Source of the DNA: Candidatus Sabulitectum sp.
GTDB taxonomy: Bacteria; Fermentibacterota; Fermentibacteria; Fermentibacterales; JCC-6
Assembly: GCA_029940175.1 (NCBI GenBank)
Contig: JAOZRM010000026.1
Span: 1 to 20,798, forward strand
DNA length: 20,798 nucleotides
Direction of reading: 5' to 3'
Part shown: positions 1 to 7,898 of the stretch, one piece after another
Layout: every line of letters begins with the position of its first letter
Numbering within the stretch: the first letter of the stretch is position 1
The notes under the pieces: model-generated
The model's database searches: none
The model's input: the letters and a program-made list of their open reading frames with translations, nothing else
Told to the model about the DNA's origin: nothing
Position numbers and translations under genes: made by a program

Positions 1-179
1 GCTGGATCAAGCTCGTATGCGTACTCGGTAACTCCATCGACGGCCCACAGGGAGCCATTCCCATAACCCAGACCGGAAATGTTCGTGTCCGGTGCATCAA
101 TTGTGGAGACAATCTGATAGTCTGCCACACAAATGCTTGCGAACATGAAGAGGGAGAAAAGAATCACAGCAAATTTCAT
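1..179 (-). CDS. Exported protein, 5' fragment (possible beta-propeller)
   Basis: Only the first 59 codons lie in the window; the gene runs off the left edge. The start is an ATG at 179, preceded by an AAGGGG-type ribosome binding site about 5 nt upstream. The N-terminus is a classic signal peptide: MKF, then a hydrophobic run ending ASICVA before DYQIV, so export by Sec is likely. The mature part contains GLGYGNGSLWAVDG followed by YAYELDP. This repeated-blade style is seen at the start of NHL, glutamine cyclotransferase or PQQ-like beta-propellers. That fold call rests on very little sequence and is inference. No enzymatic function can be assigned. The gene is divergent from the secreted-protein gene at 458. 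Confidence 0.75.
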   Translation of the reverse strand, partial: MKFAVILFSLFMFASICVADYQIVSTIDAPDTNISGLGYGNGSLWAVDGVTEYAYELDP

Positions 180-207
180 GAAAACCCCTTACGTGTGGTA
201 TGGCATA

Positions 208-236
208 TAGATAAGCATTGTTTGAGCTAGAGTCAA
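208..236 (-). promoter_or_regulatory. Probable sigma70 promoter for the leftward gene at 179
   Basis: On the minus strand TTGACT (plus positions 231-236) is followed, after a 17-nt spacer, by TATCTA (208-213). The -35 matches the consensus at five of six positions and the -10 only at three. Transcription would start roughly 20-25 nt before the ATG at 179. The surrounding 180-340 stretch is markedly A+T-rich. It also contains a small inverted repeat, CCTAC and GTAGG with a 7-nt loop, near 258-274, which could be an operator. Confidence 0.4.
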
Positions 237-374
237 TGATAATAAATATATGCATAACCTACAAAAATAGTAGGAAATAGGATACAGTAAGAAAATGCAA
301 AACATACATGCAATTTGAATAGCTGATATTTCTTAAAATTGTGTGGGTGTGGACGTCACTTCCCGGGTTGATTC

Positions 375-402
375 TTGCCGAAAGGATGAATCGTGTTATT
401 AT
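375..402 (+). promoter_or_regulatory. Possible sigma70 promoter for the gene at 458
   Basis: TTGCCG (375-380) and TATTAT (397-402) are separated by 16 nt. The expected start of transcription is about 50 nt before the ATG at 458. The -10 is good and the -35 is modest. A second candidate -35, TTGATT at 368-373, has too long a spacer. Confidence 0.35.
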
Positions 403-457
403 ACGTGTTGCGGTTTTGAATGCTACCAGGTTACAAAACAGAAGAGAGGGAAATCAA

Positions 458-1054
458 ATGAAGAGTTTACTTGTTCTTACGCTGTTGTTTGCAGTTGCAC
501 AGTTTGCTGTTGCTGATATCACAGAGACTTATGGCTGGGAGGGCACCGAGACCATCCTGGGTAACTACGGTGATATAATCTGCACTATTGATACCGATCC
601 TGTTCATGGTGGTTCACAGTCTCTTAAGCTTGTTGATGATGATGCTACAGGTACTCCTCAGGCTTTCGTCGGATGGGTTGTCGGTCTTTCTGACGGGGAT
701 GTTGTAACAGCATCATTCTGGAGATATGATGTTACTCCATCTTCTGCTCCATCCTGCAGAATCTGGGGTGGTTGGAACGATGATCCAGAAGATATCACCA
801 ATTATGGCGGAAGCGCTAGCGGTCAGAGTGATTACGGTCCAGGAACTGGATGGGATCTTGCAGAGTACACATGGACGGTTGAAGGAGGACACACAGGCCT
901 TGTTATTCAGGTAAGAACATATTCAGAAGCAGGAGCCACTGTATGGATCGATGATATGACCATAACCGCTCCAGATGGCGCAGAGATCCGCACCCCTGCC
1001 TATTCCGCTGCACTGTCGATGGACAGCTGGGCTTCTATCAAAGCAACTTTCTAA
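458..1054 (+). CDS. Small secreted jelly-roll-like protein with C-terminal WASIK tail
   Basis: A 198-residue protein. I chose the ATG at 458 because AGAGAGGG lies just upstream and a clean signal peptide follows (MKSLLVLTLLFAVAQFAVA, then DITET). In-frame codons before 458 are not credible as coding. The mature protein is acidic and rich in Gly, Thr and Trp. It has beta-strand patterns and the stretch ATVWIDDMTIT near the end, typical of carbohydrate-binding-module or jelly-roll domains of the CBM4/9 type; that assignment is inference. After the domain comes a short tail, LSMDSWASIKATF, closely resembling the tail of the secreted protein at 5593-6279. The gene has its own possible promoter and a strong terminator, so it is probably monocistronic. 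Binding of a surface or extracellular glycan is plausible but unproven. Confidence 0.8.
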   Translation: MKSLLVLTLLFAVAQFAVADITETYGWEGTETILGNYGDIICTIDTDPVHGGSQSLKLVDDDATGTPQAFVGWVVGLSDGDVVTASFWRYDVTPSSAPSCRIWGGWNDDPEDITNYGGSASGQSDYGPGTGWDLAEYTWTVEGGHTGLVIQVRTYSEAGATVWIDDMTITAPDGAEIRTPAYSAALSMDSWASIKATF

Positions 1055-1070
1055 ACAAATTTTATGTGAT

Positions 1071-1103
1071 AGCCGGGGCTGTTGATTCAGCCCCGGCTTT
1101 TTT
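1071..1103 (+). terminator. Strong rho-independent terminator
   Basis: A perfect 10-bp stem (AGCCGGGGCT, loop GTTGATTC, AGCCCCGGCT) runs directly into a T6 tract at 1098-1103. It lies 16 nt after the stop of the gene ending at 1054. The opposite strand has no matching T-run, so it serves the rightward gene only. It sits 3 nt from the stop of the convergent cyclase gene. Confidence 0.93.
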
Positions 1104-1105
1104 GG

Positions 1106-4100
1106 TTACAAAGCACCACATTTGTCTGCTTCGTCAGGCAGTTTCATGTCTCTGTAGAGGCCTTCAGCAATGGTCATGTATTGGTCTGCTTCCGACCGAA
1201 ACCCGGAATCCAGTTTTCTTAAAAGAAAAGCAAACGATCTGCATGCCTTGGCATTAGCCGGTTTTGCGTCCAGTTGGCGGTATATGGAGATCCCGTTGTT
1301 AAAGCAATGGAAAGCCTCTTCCATTCTGCCCTGAGCAGCATGTAAATTACCCAGAAGACAATTATAGGCTGCGGTTCCGGTTTGTGTCTCTGTTTTAGTC
1401 AGGAGATCCTGTACATTCCTCAGTGCTTCTTCAGATTTATCAAAGTTACCAAGAGAAATCATAACCTTAGCTGTTTCAAGATAGACAGCTTGAAGAAGCG
1501 GAGATGAATTTACCTTTAATGCAAGAACTTTTGCTCTGCTGAGAAGATCAGTTGCTGAAACAAGATTTTCCTTGTTTGCTTCAATTTCTCCGAGAACAAG
1601 CAATGCAAAAGCCTCCTCTCTTTCATATGATGCCATTATTGCGGATTCAAGGGCTTTTTCTGCCAATTCCTTCCCCAGTTCAGAATGGCCCATTGAAGTA
1701 TGAATGGCTGCAAGGTGGTTGTAAGCTAAAAGGGTGTCATGCTTTGCACCAAGGGCTTCTGCGAGTCTCTCCTGCTCCTTTCCGTGAAAAAGGGCACTTT
1801 CGAAGTTCCCGAGCTGTGCGTTGGCGGTACACAGCTCTCCATGGGCACTGAGGATAAGCAATTTATCACCAATCAAATTCGCCATTTTCAGTTGCTTTTC
1901 CATATGCTGGGATGCTTCCAGGAATTTCCCCTGTTTTTCAAGAACCAGTCCGATGTTTCCGTATGTAAGCGCAGCCTCCCGTTTCATATGGTTTTCCAGG
2001 GCGATTGAGATTGCGCGCTCATAAAGCTCTTTCGCCTGGCCGTACTCTCCTTTTGCCCAGTGAACAGTGGCAAGCGTATTGAGAGCGTGTCCCAGCTTTC
2101 TCGCTTTTTGAAATTCGGTAATGTTTGTGAGGTTTTCTCCTGTTTCAACTGCAAGAAGTGCTTCCTCCATAGCTCTGTGGATCTCGCCGGTCACACAGAA
2201 TGTCCAGGCTCTGAAGGCTGCAATTCTCAATGTCAGTGTCATGTCACAGTTGTTATTCAGTTCGAGCTTCTCACTGAGGTTGTTGATGATCTCCATTCCT
2301 TCTTCGAGTTTCCCCTGTGTAAAGAAAATCTCCGCTAATCCCAGAACAGCATTCCCCTCCAGGGAGATGTCGGAGGAAAAACTCACTGCTTTTTCGTAAT
2401 GACTGGAAGCCTGCTCGAAATCACCAATAAGCTCTCTAACTGAGCCGGAAAGAAAATTGCATTCAGCAAGGGTTTCTCTTTCATCAGGCGTGTGTTCCTC
2501 GATGATGTTCATGGCAGTGGAATAGTGGTGAAGAGCATCCTGGTTTCTGAATTCATCAGCGGCATGTTTTCCCGCAATAACTGAATACTTTACGGCTTTT
2601 TTCCACTCTTCTGCATTGTTGTAATGGTAGGCGAGAATTCTGCTTAGATCCTCACTTCCTTCATTTCCTTCCTCCAGGATATCGGCAATACTGCAGTGAA
2701 CACGTTTTCTCCATTCTCTCAGCATTGAATCATATGCCACATCTCTGATGAGCATATGACTGAATATGTACTCCAGTTCGGAGACTTTTAGAGCAAAGGT
2801 CAGCCCAGCATGAGAGGATTCAATAAGATCAGAATGAACCTCTCTTCTGATGATCTGTTCAATGAGCGATTCATCGAATTTGACCCCCACTACACTGGCT
2901 ACTTTGAGACTTTCACGAGCACTTTCTGCCAGTGTATCAATGCGTGCCATGATCATGGAGAAGATGCTTTCCGGAAGGCTGTCAAGACTGTTATCGCCTG
3001 CTTTCTCCCAGCTTCCCTTCTTCAGCAGGATGAGGTGTTTTTCCTTCAAATAAAGGAAGAACTGTACCAGGAAGAACGGGTTGCCCTGAGATCTGTCACT
3101 AAGAACATGAAGAATCTCATCATTAATAGAATTTTCTTCTGCAACCTCCTCAAGAAGCTTAAAAGACTGCTCCTGCTTAAGGCCTTCAAGTTGAAATTCC
3201 GCTACAGCATCAGTTTCATTGAAGAAAATGCGATCATCAGGTCTGGTGGAGAGAATGAAGGAGATGCGATCTCCTGATTCTCGGAGTACATTACGGACAA
3301 CTTCGAGGAGGGATGTCATTTCTTCAAGGTCGGAATAGTGAATATCCTCAATAATTATGCATGCAGGTGAAGGCAACTCACGTATGAGAAGCGTGATCGC
3401 TTCTAGAAGATTCTCTCTTCTCAGCCTGGGAGGAAGAGTTTTGAATGTCTTGTGTGGAAAATCAAAACCGAACAGCATTCTGGAAAGATATACTTCTCTT
3501 GTGGTTAGTTCAATGCTACCGGAAGCTTTGAGAAAATCATGAAGCATTCTCTGTGAATCAGATGCATTCATGTCCGGCGATATGCCACAAATATCAGCAA
3601 CTATGGAGATAAGTATCTCGCTGGTAGGTCCGTGTTTGGTTCTTGCAACCTTCATTGTTGAAAAACCCTTGAGGGCTAGAATCTCATTCAGTTTTGCTAA
3701 CAGAGAACTCTTGCCGATTCCAGCATTTCCCGAGATAAGAACTATTCCATCTGATTCATCCAGCAATCTGATAACTTCTTCCAGCTCTTCTTCTCTTCCC
3801 ACGAATGGAACAGAGCCATAGCTGGAAATAAGCTTACCTGTGGGCATGAATCGCTTGAGAGGTTTGTTCTTGCCTTTAACAGTGATGCCGGGCAGTTCGG
3901 TGTAAGCAAAGCGTGTCCGAGTTCTGTTGTAAACACTTTCACTCACATTTATCGTTCCTGTTCCGGTGTTGTCAGCCAGCCTCGCTGCTGTGTTCACAGG
4001 ATCACCTATTACAGTGTACTGCCTTCTCTTGTGATTGCCTACTGTGCCGGAGAAAACGTACCCGGTTTCTATCCCGCAACTGATACTGAATCCATACCTG

Positions 4101-4948
4101 TTTTGCTTTCTTGAAAATATCTCACTTATGGCAAGAAGAGAGTTGTGTATGTCATCACCTTGAGATACAGGCGCTCCAAAGAGGATAAGTATTCTCGAGC
4201 CACCTTGAAGCATGTCATCGATATGGTGAAGATAACCGCCAAACCTGCTGACTGAATTCAGGATATCAAGGTAAAGTCTCTGGAAATTCTCAACATTATG
4301 GTGACCCGATTCTTCAGTATGTACACTTAAAAAGGCAGCAGTAACAGATCTGTGCTCTCCCAGAAGTCTTTCTGATCCAGGGGAAAGAAAAGCTTCATCG
4401 CTGATGCAGGGGCATTCCAACTGTGTTGTGGAAGCTTTGGAACTGGAGTGAAAGTGTATCAAAGCATCATCAGAGGCCTCAGCTTCCCTGCGGGCAAGTT
4501 CTTTGATAAGCCCTCCGGAAAGAAGGATATGTGCTCTTGTATCATTTCCGATCACGTATTGGTTCCACTCACCTGAGCCGACAATCACCTTGGCTTTAAG
4601 GGTGAAGCTGTTGTTCAGAATTGAAATGTTTCTGAAAGAGGTCATGGCATCAAGCATGGCTTTAGCGCATTTGAGGGCTTTCTCCTTTTCATTGAAGCGA
4701 ACAAGAAGAGAGTCTCCGGAGAAGGTAATGACGCTTCCGTCGTGGTTTTCTACAATGGAAAGCATTTTGTCAAAATAGGAATTGAGAAGAGCAGTGAGTT
4801 CCTCGGTACCATGCTTACCGCTTCTGGTAAGCAATTCGGTAATAGCAGTAAAACCCGAGATATCACCAAGCAGCAGAGCACCCTTGAATACCACCTGACC
4901 TGCTCTGATAAGCTCAACATCTCTTTCGGCAAAGAATGGATTGTTCAG
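1106..4948 (-). CDS. Double class III cyclase - AAA ATPase - TPR signalling protein
   Basis: A 1280-residue protein built like soluble adenylyl cyclase. Cyclase domain 1 (about residues 20-140) has GDISGFT and FSGDSLLV, with the two metal-binding Asp at about D29 and D79. Domain 2 (about 200-365) lacks the first Asp but has RRQYTVIGDPVNTAARL, with the Thr, Asn and Arg of the nucleotide site (about 312, 319, 323). An ATPase follows: VPFVGREEE, Walker A GNAGIGKS (about 407-414) and Walker B IIIEDIH (about 530-535). The last 500 residues are TPR-like helical repeats. No membrane segment or signal peptide is visible, so it is probably cytosolic. The reading frame extends upstream of a GTG at 4894 through FFAERDVELIRAGQVV, a family-typical lead-in. 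It reaches a CTG at 4948 placed 6 nt after AAGGAG, and a stop codon lies 7 codons further upstream. It would make cAMP (or cGMP) under control of the ATPase/TPR part. The Lys expected near FDKG in domain 2 appears replaced (MLQGG), so activity is uncertain. Confidence 0.9.
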   Translation of the reverse strand: MNNPFFAERDVELIRAGQVVFKGALLLGDISGFTAITELLTRSGKHGTEELTALLNSYFDKMLSIVENHDGSVITFSGDSLLVRFNEKEKALKCAKAMLDAMTSFRNISILNNSFTLKAKVIVGSGEWNQYVIGNDTRAHILLSGGLIKELARREAEASDDALIHFHSSSKASTTQLECPCISDEAFLSPGSERLLGEHRSVTAAFLSVHTEESGHHNVENFQRLYLDILNSVSRFGGYLHHIDDMLQGGSRILILFGAPVSQGDDIHNSLLAISEIFSRKQNRYGFSISCGIETGYVFSGTVGNHKRRQYTVIGDPVNTAARLADNTGTGTINVSESVYNRTRTRFAYTELPGITVKGKNKPLKRFMPTGKLISSYGSVPFVGREEELEEVIRLLDESDGIVLISGNAGIGKSSLLAKLNEILALKGFSTMKVARTKHGPTSEILISIVADICGISPDMNASDSQRMLHDFLKASGSIELTTREVYLSRMLFGFDFPHKTFKTLPPRLRRENLLEAITLLIRELPSPACIIIEDIHYSDLEEMTSLLEVVRNVLRESGDRISFILSTRPDDRIFFNETDAVAEFQLEGLKQEQSFKLLEEVAEENSINDEILHVLSDRSQGNPFFLVQFFLYLKEKHLILLKKGSWEKAGDNSLDSLPESIFSMIMARIDTLAESARESLKVASVVGVKFDESLIEQIIRREVHSDLIESSHAGLTFALKVSELEYIFSHMLIRDVAYDSMLREWRKRVHCSIADILEEGNEGSEDLSRILAYHYNNAEEWKKAVKYSVIAGKHAADEFRNQDALHHYSTAMNIIEEHTPDERETLAECNFLSGSVRELIGDFEQASSHYEKAVSFSSDISLEGNAVLGLAEIFFTQGKLEEGMEIINNLSEKLELNNNCDMTLTLRIAAFRAWTFCVTGEIHRAMEEALLAVETGENLTNITEFQKARKLGHALNTLATVHWAKGEYGQAKELYERAISIALENHMKREAALTYGNIGLVLEKQGKFLEASQHMEKQLKMANLIGDKLLILSAHGELCTANAQLGNFESALFHGKEQERLAEALGAKHDTLLAYNHLAAIHTSMGHSELGKELAEKALESAIMASYEREEAFALLVLGEIEANKENLVSATDLLSRAKVLALKVNSSPLLQAVYLETAKVMISLGNFDKSEEALRNVQDLLTKTETQTGTAAYNCLLGNLHAAQGRMEEAFHCFNNGISIYRQLDAKPANAKACRSFAFLLRKLDSGFRSEADQYMTIAEGLYRDMKLPDEADKCGAL

Positions 4949-5019
4949 AAGAAACTCCTTTGTGAGATTCTAAGTCATAGCGACTGTTGTGAAGATAAGT
5001 AAATCTGGCTGAATTGCAA
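4949..5019 (-). promoter_or_regulatory. Start region of cyclase gene: SD before CTG and weak promoter
   Basis: On the minus strand AAGGAG (plus 4955-4960) stands 6 nt before a CTG at 4948-4946. No ATG, GTG or TTG occurs in frame between that point and the upstream stop at 4972-4970. Further upstream, TTGCAA (5014-5019) and TATCTT (4992-4997) are 16 nt apart, each with four of six consensus bases, a possible weak promoter. The ribosome-site reading is firmer than the promoter reading. Confidence 0.45.
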
Positions 5020-5104
5020 GAAGCTGTATTCAGTCCTCCCGTTCCTATCCATCATTTCTTATAGTCTGCGTGACTTGAGGCAATTTAACAGGAGGGGAGA
5101 CTGT

Positions 5105-5512
5105 ATGGCTGGTTTTGAAACAAATCCCGGTGAACGGGTATTTGCAGATACTAACAGATACACACTTCAGGGAAACAAGGTGAAGTTTCCTGTTTACACC
5201 AGGTGTATTGTTACTGATCAGAGGTTTGTCTGTTTTGATATGGGCAAAATGGCTCCGTTCCACTTTCAACTAGGTTTTCTTCTCCGGTTGATGGTTAAAG
5301 GTAAACCGGTTAGCCTTCCTTTACGAAATCTGAAACTTTCCCGGGGTAAGTATGCAAAAAACAACAAGATCCTTCTTGTTTCCTCGGAGGACGGCAGAGA
5401 AGTGTTCCTTGACAGGTATGAAAAATCTCTTGAATGGTTCCGGAATGTTCTCCTGCAGAATGGAATTGGTCTTTCTCAGATAGCGGAAGAGGAGTGGAGG
5501 GTCTCTCTGTAG
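5105..5512 (+). CDS. PH/GRAM-like domain protein
   Basis: A 135-residue protein starting at the ATG at 5105, preceded by an excellent AGGAGGGGAG site; an upstream TTG in frame is less likely. There is no signal peptide or membrane span, so it is probably cytosolic or peripherally membrane-attached. The pattern is short beta-strands (GERVFADTNRYTL, TRCIVTDQRFVCFD, KPVSLPLRNLKLSRG, KILLVSSEDGREVFLDR) closed by an amphipathic helix (YEKSLEWFRNVLLQ). This is the layout of bacterial PH-like or GRAM domains, in which a helix follows seven strands. These domains usually bind lipids or proteins. The fold is inferred by eye and no function is assigned. The gene is divergent from the cyclase gene and the first of a rightward series leading to murJ and uvrC, with an 80-nt gap to the next gene. 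Confidence 0.75.
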   Translation: MAGFETNPGERVFADTNRYTLQGNKVKFPVYTRCIVTDQRFVCFDMGKMAPFHFQLGFLLRLMVKGKPVSLPLRNLKLSRGKYAKNNKILLVSSEDGREVFLDRYEKSLEWFRNVLLQNGIGLSQIAEEEWRVSL

Positions 5513-5592
5513 TCACCCCCAGGAATGACTGATGGGTTGAATACTGTTATCTTTGTGCTTTGGTGACTAACCTTTCTGTCTGGAGAGTATCC

Positions 5593-6279
5593 ATGGTTCA
5601 AATTCTTCCATTGCTGTTGGCTGTGCTTTGCAGCGTCTGTTTTGCCGATGAGCTTTTTCTGGATAATTTCAATGACGGTGATGATCTGGGCTGGACACGT
5701 CTGGGTGCAGCAGGTTTCCAGGTGATTGATCATGAGTATTACATTCATGCTCTCGGTGACCGGGGGATGGGAAAATCTCTAAATGGTGATAACTCCGGTG
5801 TTATGAGTACCTCAGACTATTCAGTGCTCTGCAGCATTCTCATTGAGTATGGGACTGAAGCCGGGATTCTTGCAAGATATCAGGGAGAAGATGACTGGTA
5901 CTACCGAATTGTTCTAAGACCGCAGATATCTAAGATTCTGCTTCAGCGAAAAAAGGATTCCGGAGTTTTGTTCGGTCTTGATGAGTATCCGTTTACACTT
6001 GAATTCGGCATAAGTTACTGGATTCGTCTCCAGGTTCAGGGAGAATCTATCAAGGGAAGAATATGGCAGGGATCGGTTGAAGATGAACCGGATTTGTGGC
6101 ACATGGAGGCCACTGATCCGTTTCAACTCAATGCCGGATCTTTTGGTCTTTTTGCAGGCGGGTACGGAAAAGAGAAAGTTTCCTGGTCATCAGTGTTTGA
6201 TGATGTACTTGTGACAACACCTCTTTCAGGGCGACTATCGCCGTTGACCTGGGGCTCCATCAAAACAGTTGGTTATTAG
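5593..6279 (+). CDS. Secreted LamG/DUF1080-like protein with C-terminal WGSIK tail
   Basis: A 228-residue protein. The ATG at 5593 has GGAG 7 nt upstream and gives a clean signal peptide (MVQILPLLLAVLCSVCFA, then DELF), so I prefer it to a TTG 33 nt earlier. The mature part reads FLDNFNDGDDLGWTRLG, then GILARYQGEDDWYYRIVL, then SYWIRLQVQGESIKGRIW, and finally SFGLFAGG and VFDDVLVTT. This is the strand order of concanavalin-like LamG or 3-keto-disaccharide-hydrolase (DUF1080) domains, which bind or process sugars. I see no clear catalytic residues. The protein ends with LSPLTWGSIKTVGY, a tail matching the one at 1013-1054. Its stop lies 2 nt before the murJ start, so the two are very probably co-transcribed and translationally coupled. 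Confidence 0.8.
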   Translation: MVQILPLLLAVLCSVCFADELFLDNFNDGDDLGWTRLGAAGFQVIDHEYYIHALGDRGMGKSLNGDNSGVMSTSDYSVLCSILIEYGTEAGILARYQGEDDWYYRIVLRPQISKILLQRKKDSGVLFGLDEYPFTLEFGISYWIRLQVQGESIKGRIWQGSVEDEPDLWHMEATDPFQLNAGSFGLFAGGYGKEKVSWSSVFDDVLVTTPLSGRLSPLTWGSIKTVGY

Positions 6280-6281
6280 CG

Positions 6282-7898
6282 GTGGGTCGTTCAACCAGGG
6301 ATCTTGGAACTCCTGCCCAAGAGGGAAGAAGCGTTGCTAAAGCTGCCGGACTGCTTGGAGTTCTGACCTTTGCAAGCAGAATACTTGGGCTCGCAAGAGA
6401 TATCGGGCAGGCGGCTATACTGGGAACCGGCATGTCTGCTGATGCTTTTACCATCGCCTTTATTATTCCCAATATCCTGCGCCGTCTTTTCGGAGAAGCA
6501 ACAGTAGCCTCTGCACTTGTTCCAACCTACACAGAGACTCTATTGAAAGAGGGCAAGGCTGAAGCAGGCAGACTGGCTGGAAAAATTTTGACTTTCGTGG
6601 GTTCTGTTCTGCTGGTGGTTGTGCTTCTTGGTATGCTTCTTGCCCCGATTCTTGTAGATATGTTTGCTGCGGGGTTCAGCAGTGAACCAGGGAAGACTGA
6701 ACTGACCATAGAGCTGCTTCGTCTTTTATTCCCGTACATTCTATTTGTGGGAATTGCTTCTGTCTGCATGGGGATTCTTAACAGTCACAGACATTTTCTA
6801 GCGCCAGCTCTTGCGCCCATTTTATTCAATGTTTCTGCTCTTCTGGGCCTGTTCGTTCTGGCAGGTATGTGGAGGGCACAGATGCCTGTCTGGGCCTACT
6901 CCACAGGTGTGCTTGCAGGAGGAGCTCTTCAACTGGCAATCCAGATACCATATTTGAAAAGCAGGGGAGTCAGCTTCAGACCGGACTTCTACTGGAAAGA
7001 CGCAAGATTCAGACGGGTTCTCGGGCTTGCAGTCCCGGCGTTGATCGGTCTTCTCGCAGCCGAGGTTAACATCTTGGTGGATCAGCTTATAGCATCATTG
7101 CTTGCAGAGGGAAGTGTTGCAGCTTTGTCATATGGATTGCGAGTAACACAGGTTCCTCAGGGAATATTCGCCGTGGCTCTTGCCACAGCACTTCTTCCAA
7201 CCCTGAGCAGGCAGACAGCCATGGGCAAACTTGATGAAGCTGGAAGAACACTGGGTTTCTCCACACTGGTTATTACCGGCCTAATGCTTCCTGCTTCACT
7301 GTATCTGATCGTTATGGCAGAGCCTGTGATCAGAGTGATGTTCTTCAGAGGAGAGTTCACTGATGCCTCTCTAAGGCTTACAGCAGCTTCTCTCCGCTAC
7401 TACTCAATGGGAATGGTGTTTTATGCAGCAGTAAAGATAACTGCGCCAGTATATTATGCATTAAAGGATACTAGGACCCCTGTTAAGATAGCCATTGGCT
7501 GTATGGGGTTGAACATAGTTTTAAACGGGGCTTTAACATATCTGTTCCTAAAGACTGGAATTGCCGAACCTCTTGCGGGTCTGGCACTTGCCAGCAGCAT
7601 TTCCTCGGTGATCAATCTTGTTCTTCTCAAGCACAATCTCAAAGGGAAAGTAGGTCGGGCCGGAGTTCCTGCGAAGTCCTGGACTGCTCTCGGACTCAGC
7701 GGTGCAGGTACACTTCTTCTTCTTCTTTACATCAGGCCATATGTTGCGGAATTTGCTGCAACAGGATTGGTATCTGGTATTGTTTCACTGGTGTTGTCCG
7801 GTCTCATGGCAATTGTTTTTTCTGTGGGTCTGTTTTTTCTTACTGGTGGAGATCAGGTGAGAATTACCATAAGAAAGATAATCAACCGTGGCCGCTGA
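6282..7898 (+). CDS. murJ: Lipid II flippase MurJ (MviN family)
   Basis: A 538-residue inner-membrane protein of the MOP superfamily that flips lipid-linked peptidoglycan precursor to the periplasmic face. It has the many hydrophobic segments expected of a 14-helix MurJ. The N-terminal signature SRILGLARD, ADAFTIAF and IPNILRRLFGE carries Arg33, Arg39, Asp54 and Arg67. These sit a constant 15 residues after the essential E. coli residues Arg18, Arg24, Asp39 and Arg52. Another cavity Arg appears in YGLRVTQVP (Arg287). The start is a GTG at 6282, 2 nt after the preceding stop and without a clear ribosome site, so coupled translation is likely. The first 20 residues are an extra polar leader compared with usual MurJ. 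The end overlaps uvrC by 11 nt. The length is normal for the family and the call is firm. Confidence 0.96.
   Translation: MGRSTRDLGTPAQEGRSVAKAAGLLGVLTFASRILGLARDIGQAAILGTGMSADAFTIAFIIPNILRRLFGEATVASALVPTYTETLLKEGKAEAGRLAGKILTFVGSVLLVVVLLGMLLAPILVDMFAAGFSSEPGKTELTIELLRLLFPYILFVGIASVCMGILNSHRHFLAPALAPILFNVSALLGLFVLAGMWRAQMPVWAYSTGVLAGGALQLAIQIPYLKSRGVSFRPDFYWKDARFRRVLGLAVPALIGLLAAEVNILVDQLIASLLAEGSVAALSYGLRVTQVPQGIFAVALATALLPTLSRQTAMGKLDEAGRTLGFSTLVITGLMLPASLYLIVMAEPVIRVMFFRGEFTDASLRLTAASLRYYSMGMVFYAAVKITAPVYYALKDTRTPVKIAIGCMGLNIVLNGALTYLFLKTGIAEPLAGLALASSISSVINLVLLKHNLKGKVGRAGVPAKSWTALGLSGAGTLLLLLYIRPYVAEFAATGLVSGIVSLVLSGLMAIVFSVGLFFLTGGDQVRITIRKIINRGR

Noticed and set aside
2810..3277. 155-codon plus-strand open frame inside the cyclase-ATPase gene
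   Set aside because: It lies wholly antisense to the well-supported ATPase/TPR coding region, has no ribosome site, and its protein has no family features.
1106..5512. Cyclase plus neighbour as a cyclic-nucleotide antiphage system (Pycsar or CBASS-like)
   Set aside because: The cyclase has sAC-like architecture with ATPase and TPR. The neighbour is divergent and lacks TIR, nuclease or membrane-effector features, and no other defence gene is near.
5513..5535. AGTCA and TGACT inverted repeat after the PH-like gene
   Set aside because: The stem is only 5 bp with a C-rich loop and no T-tract; not a convincing terminator.
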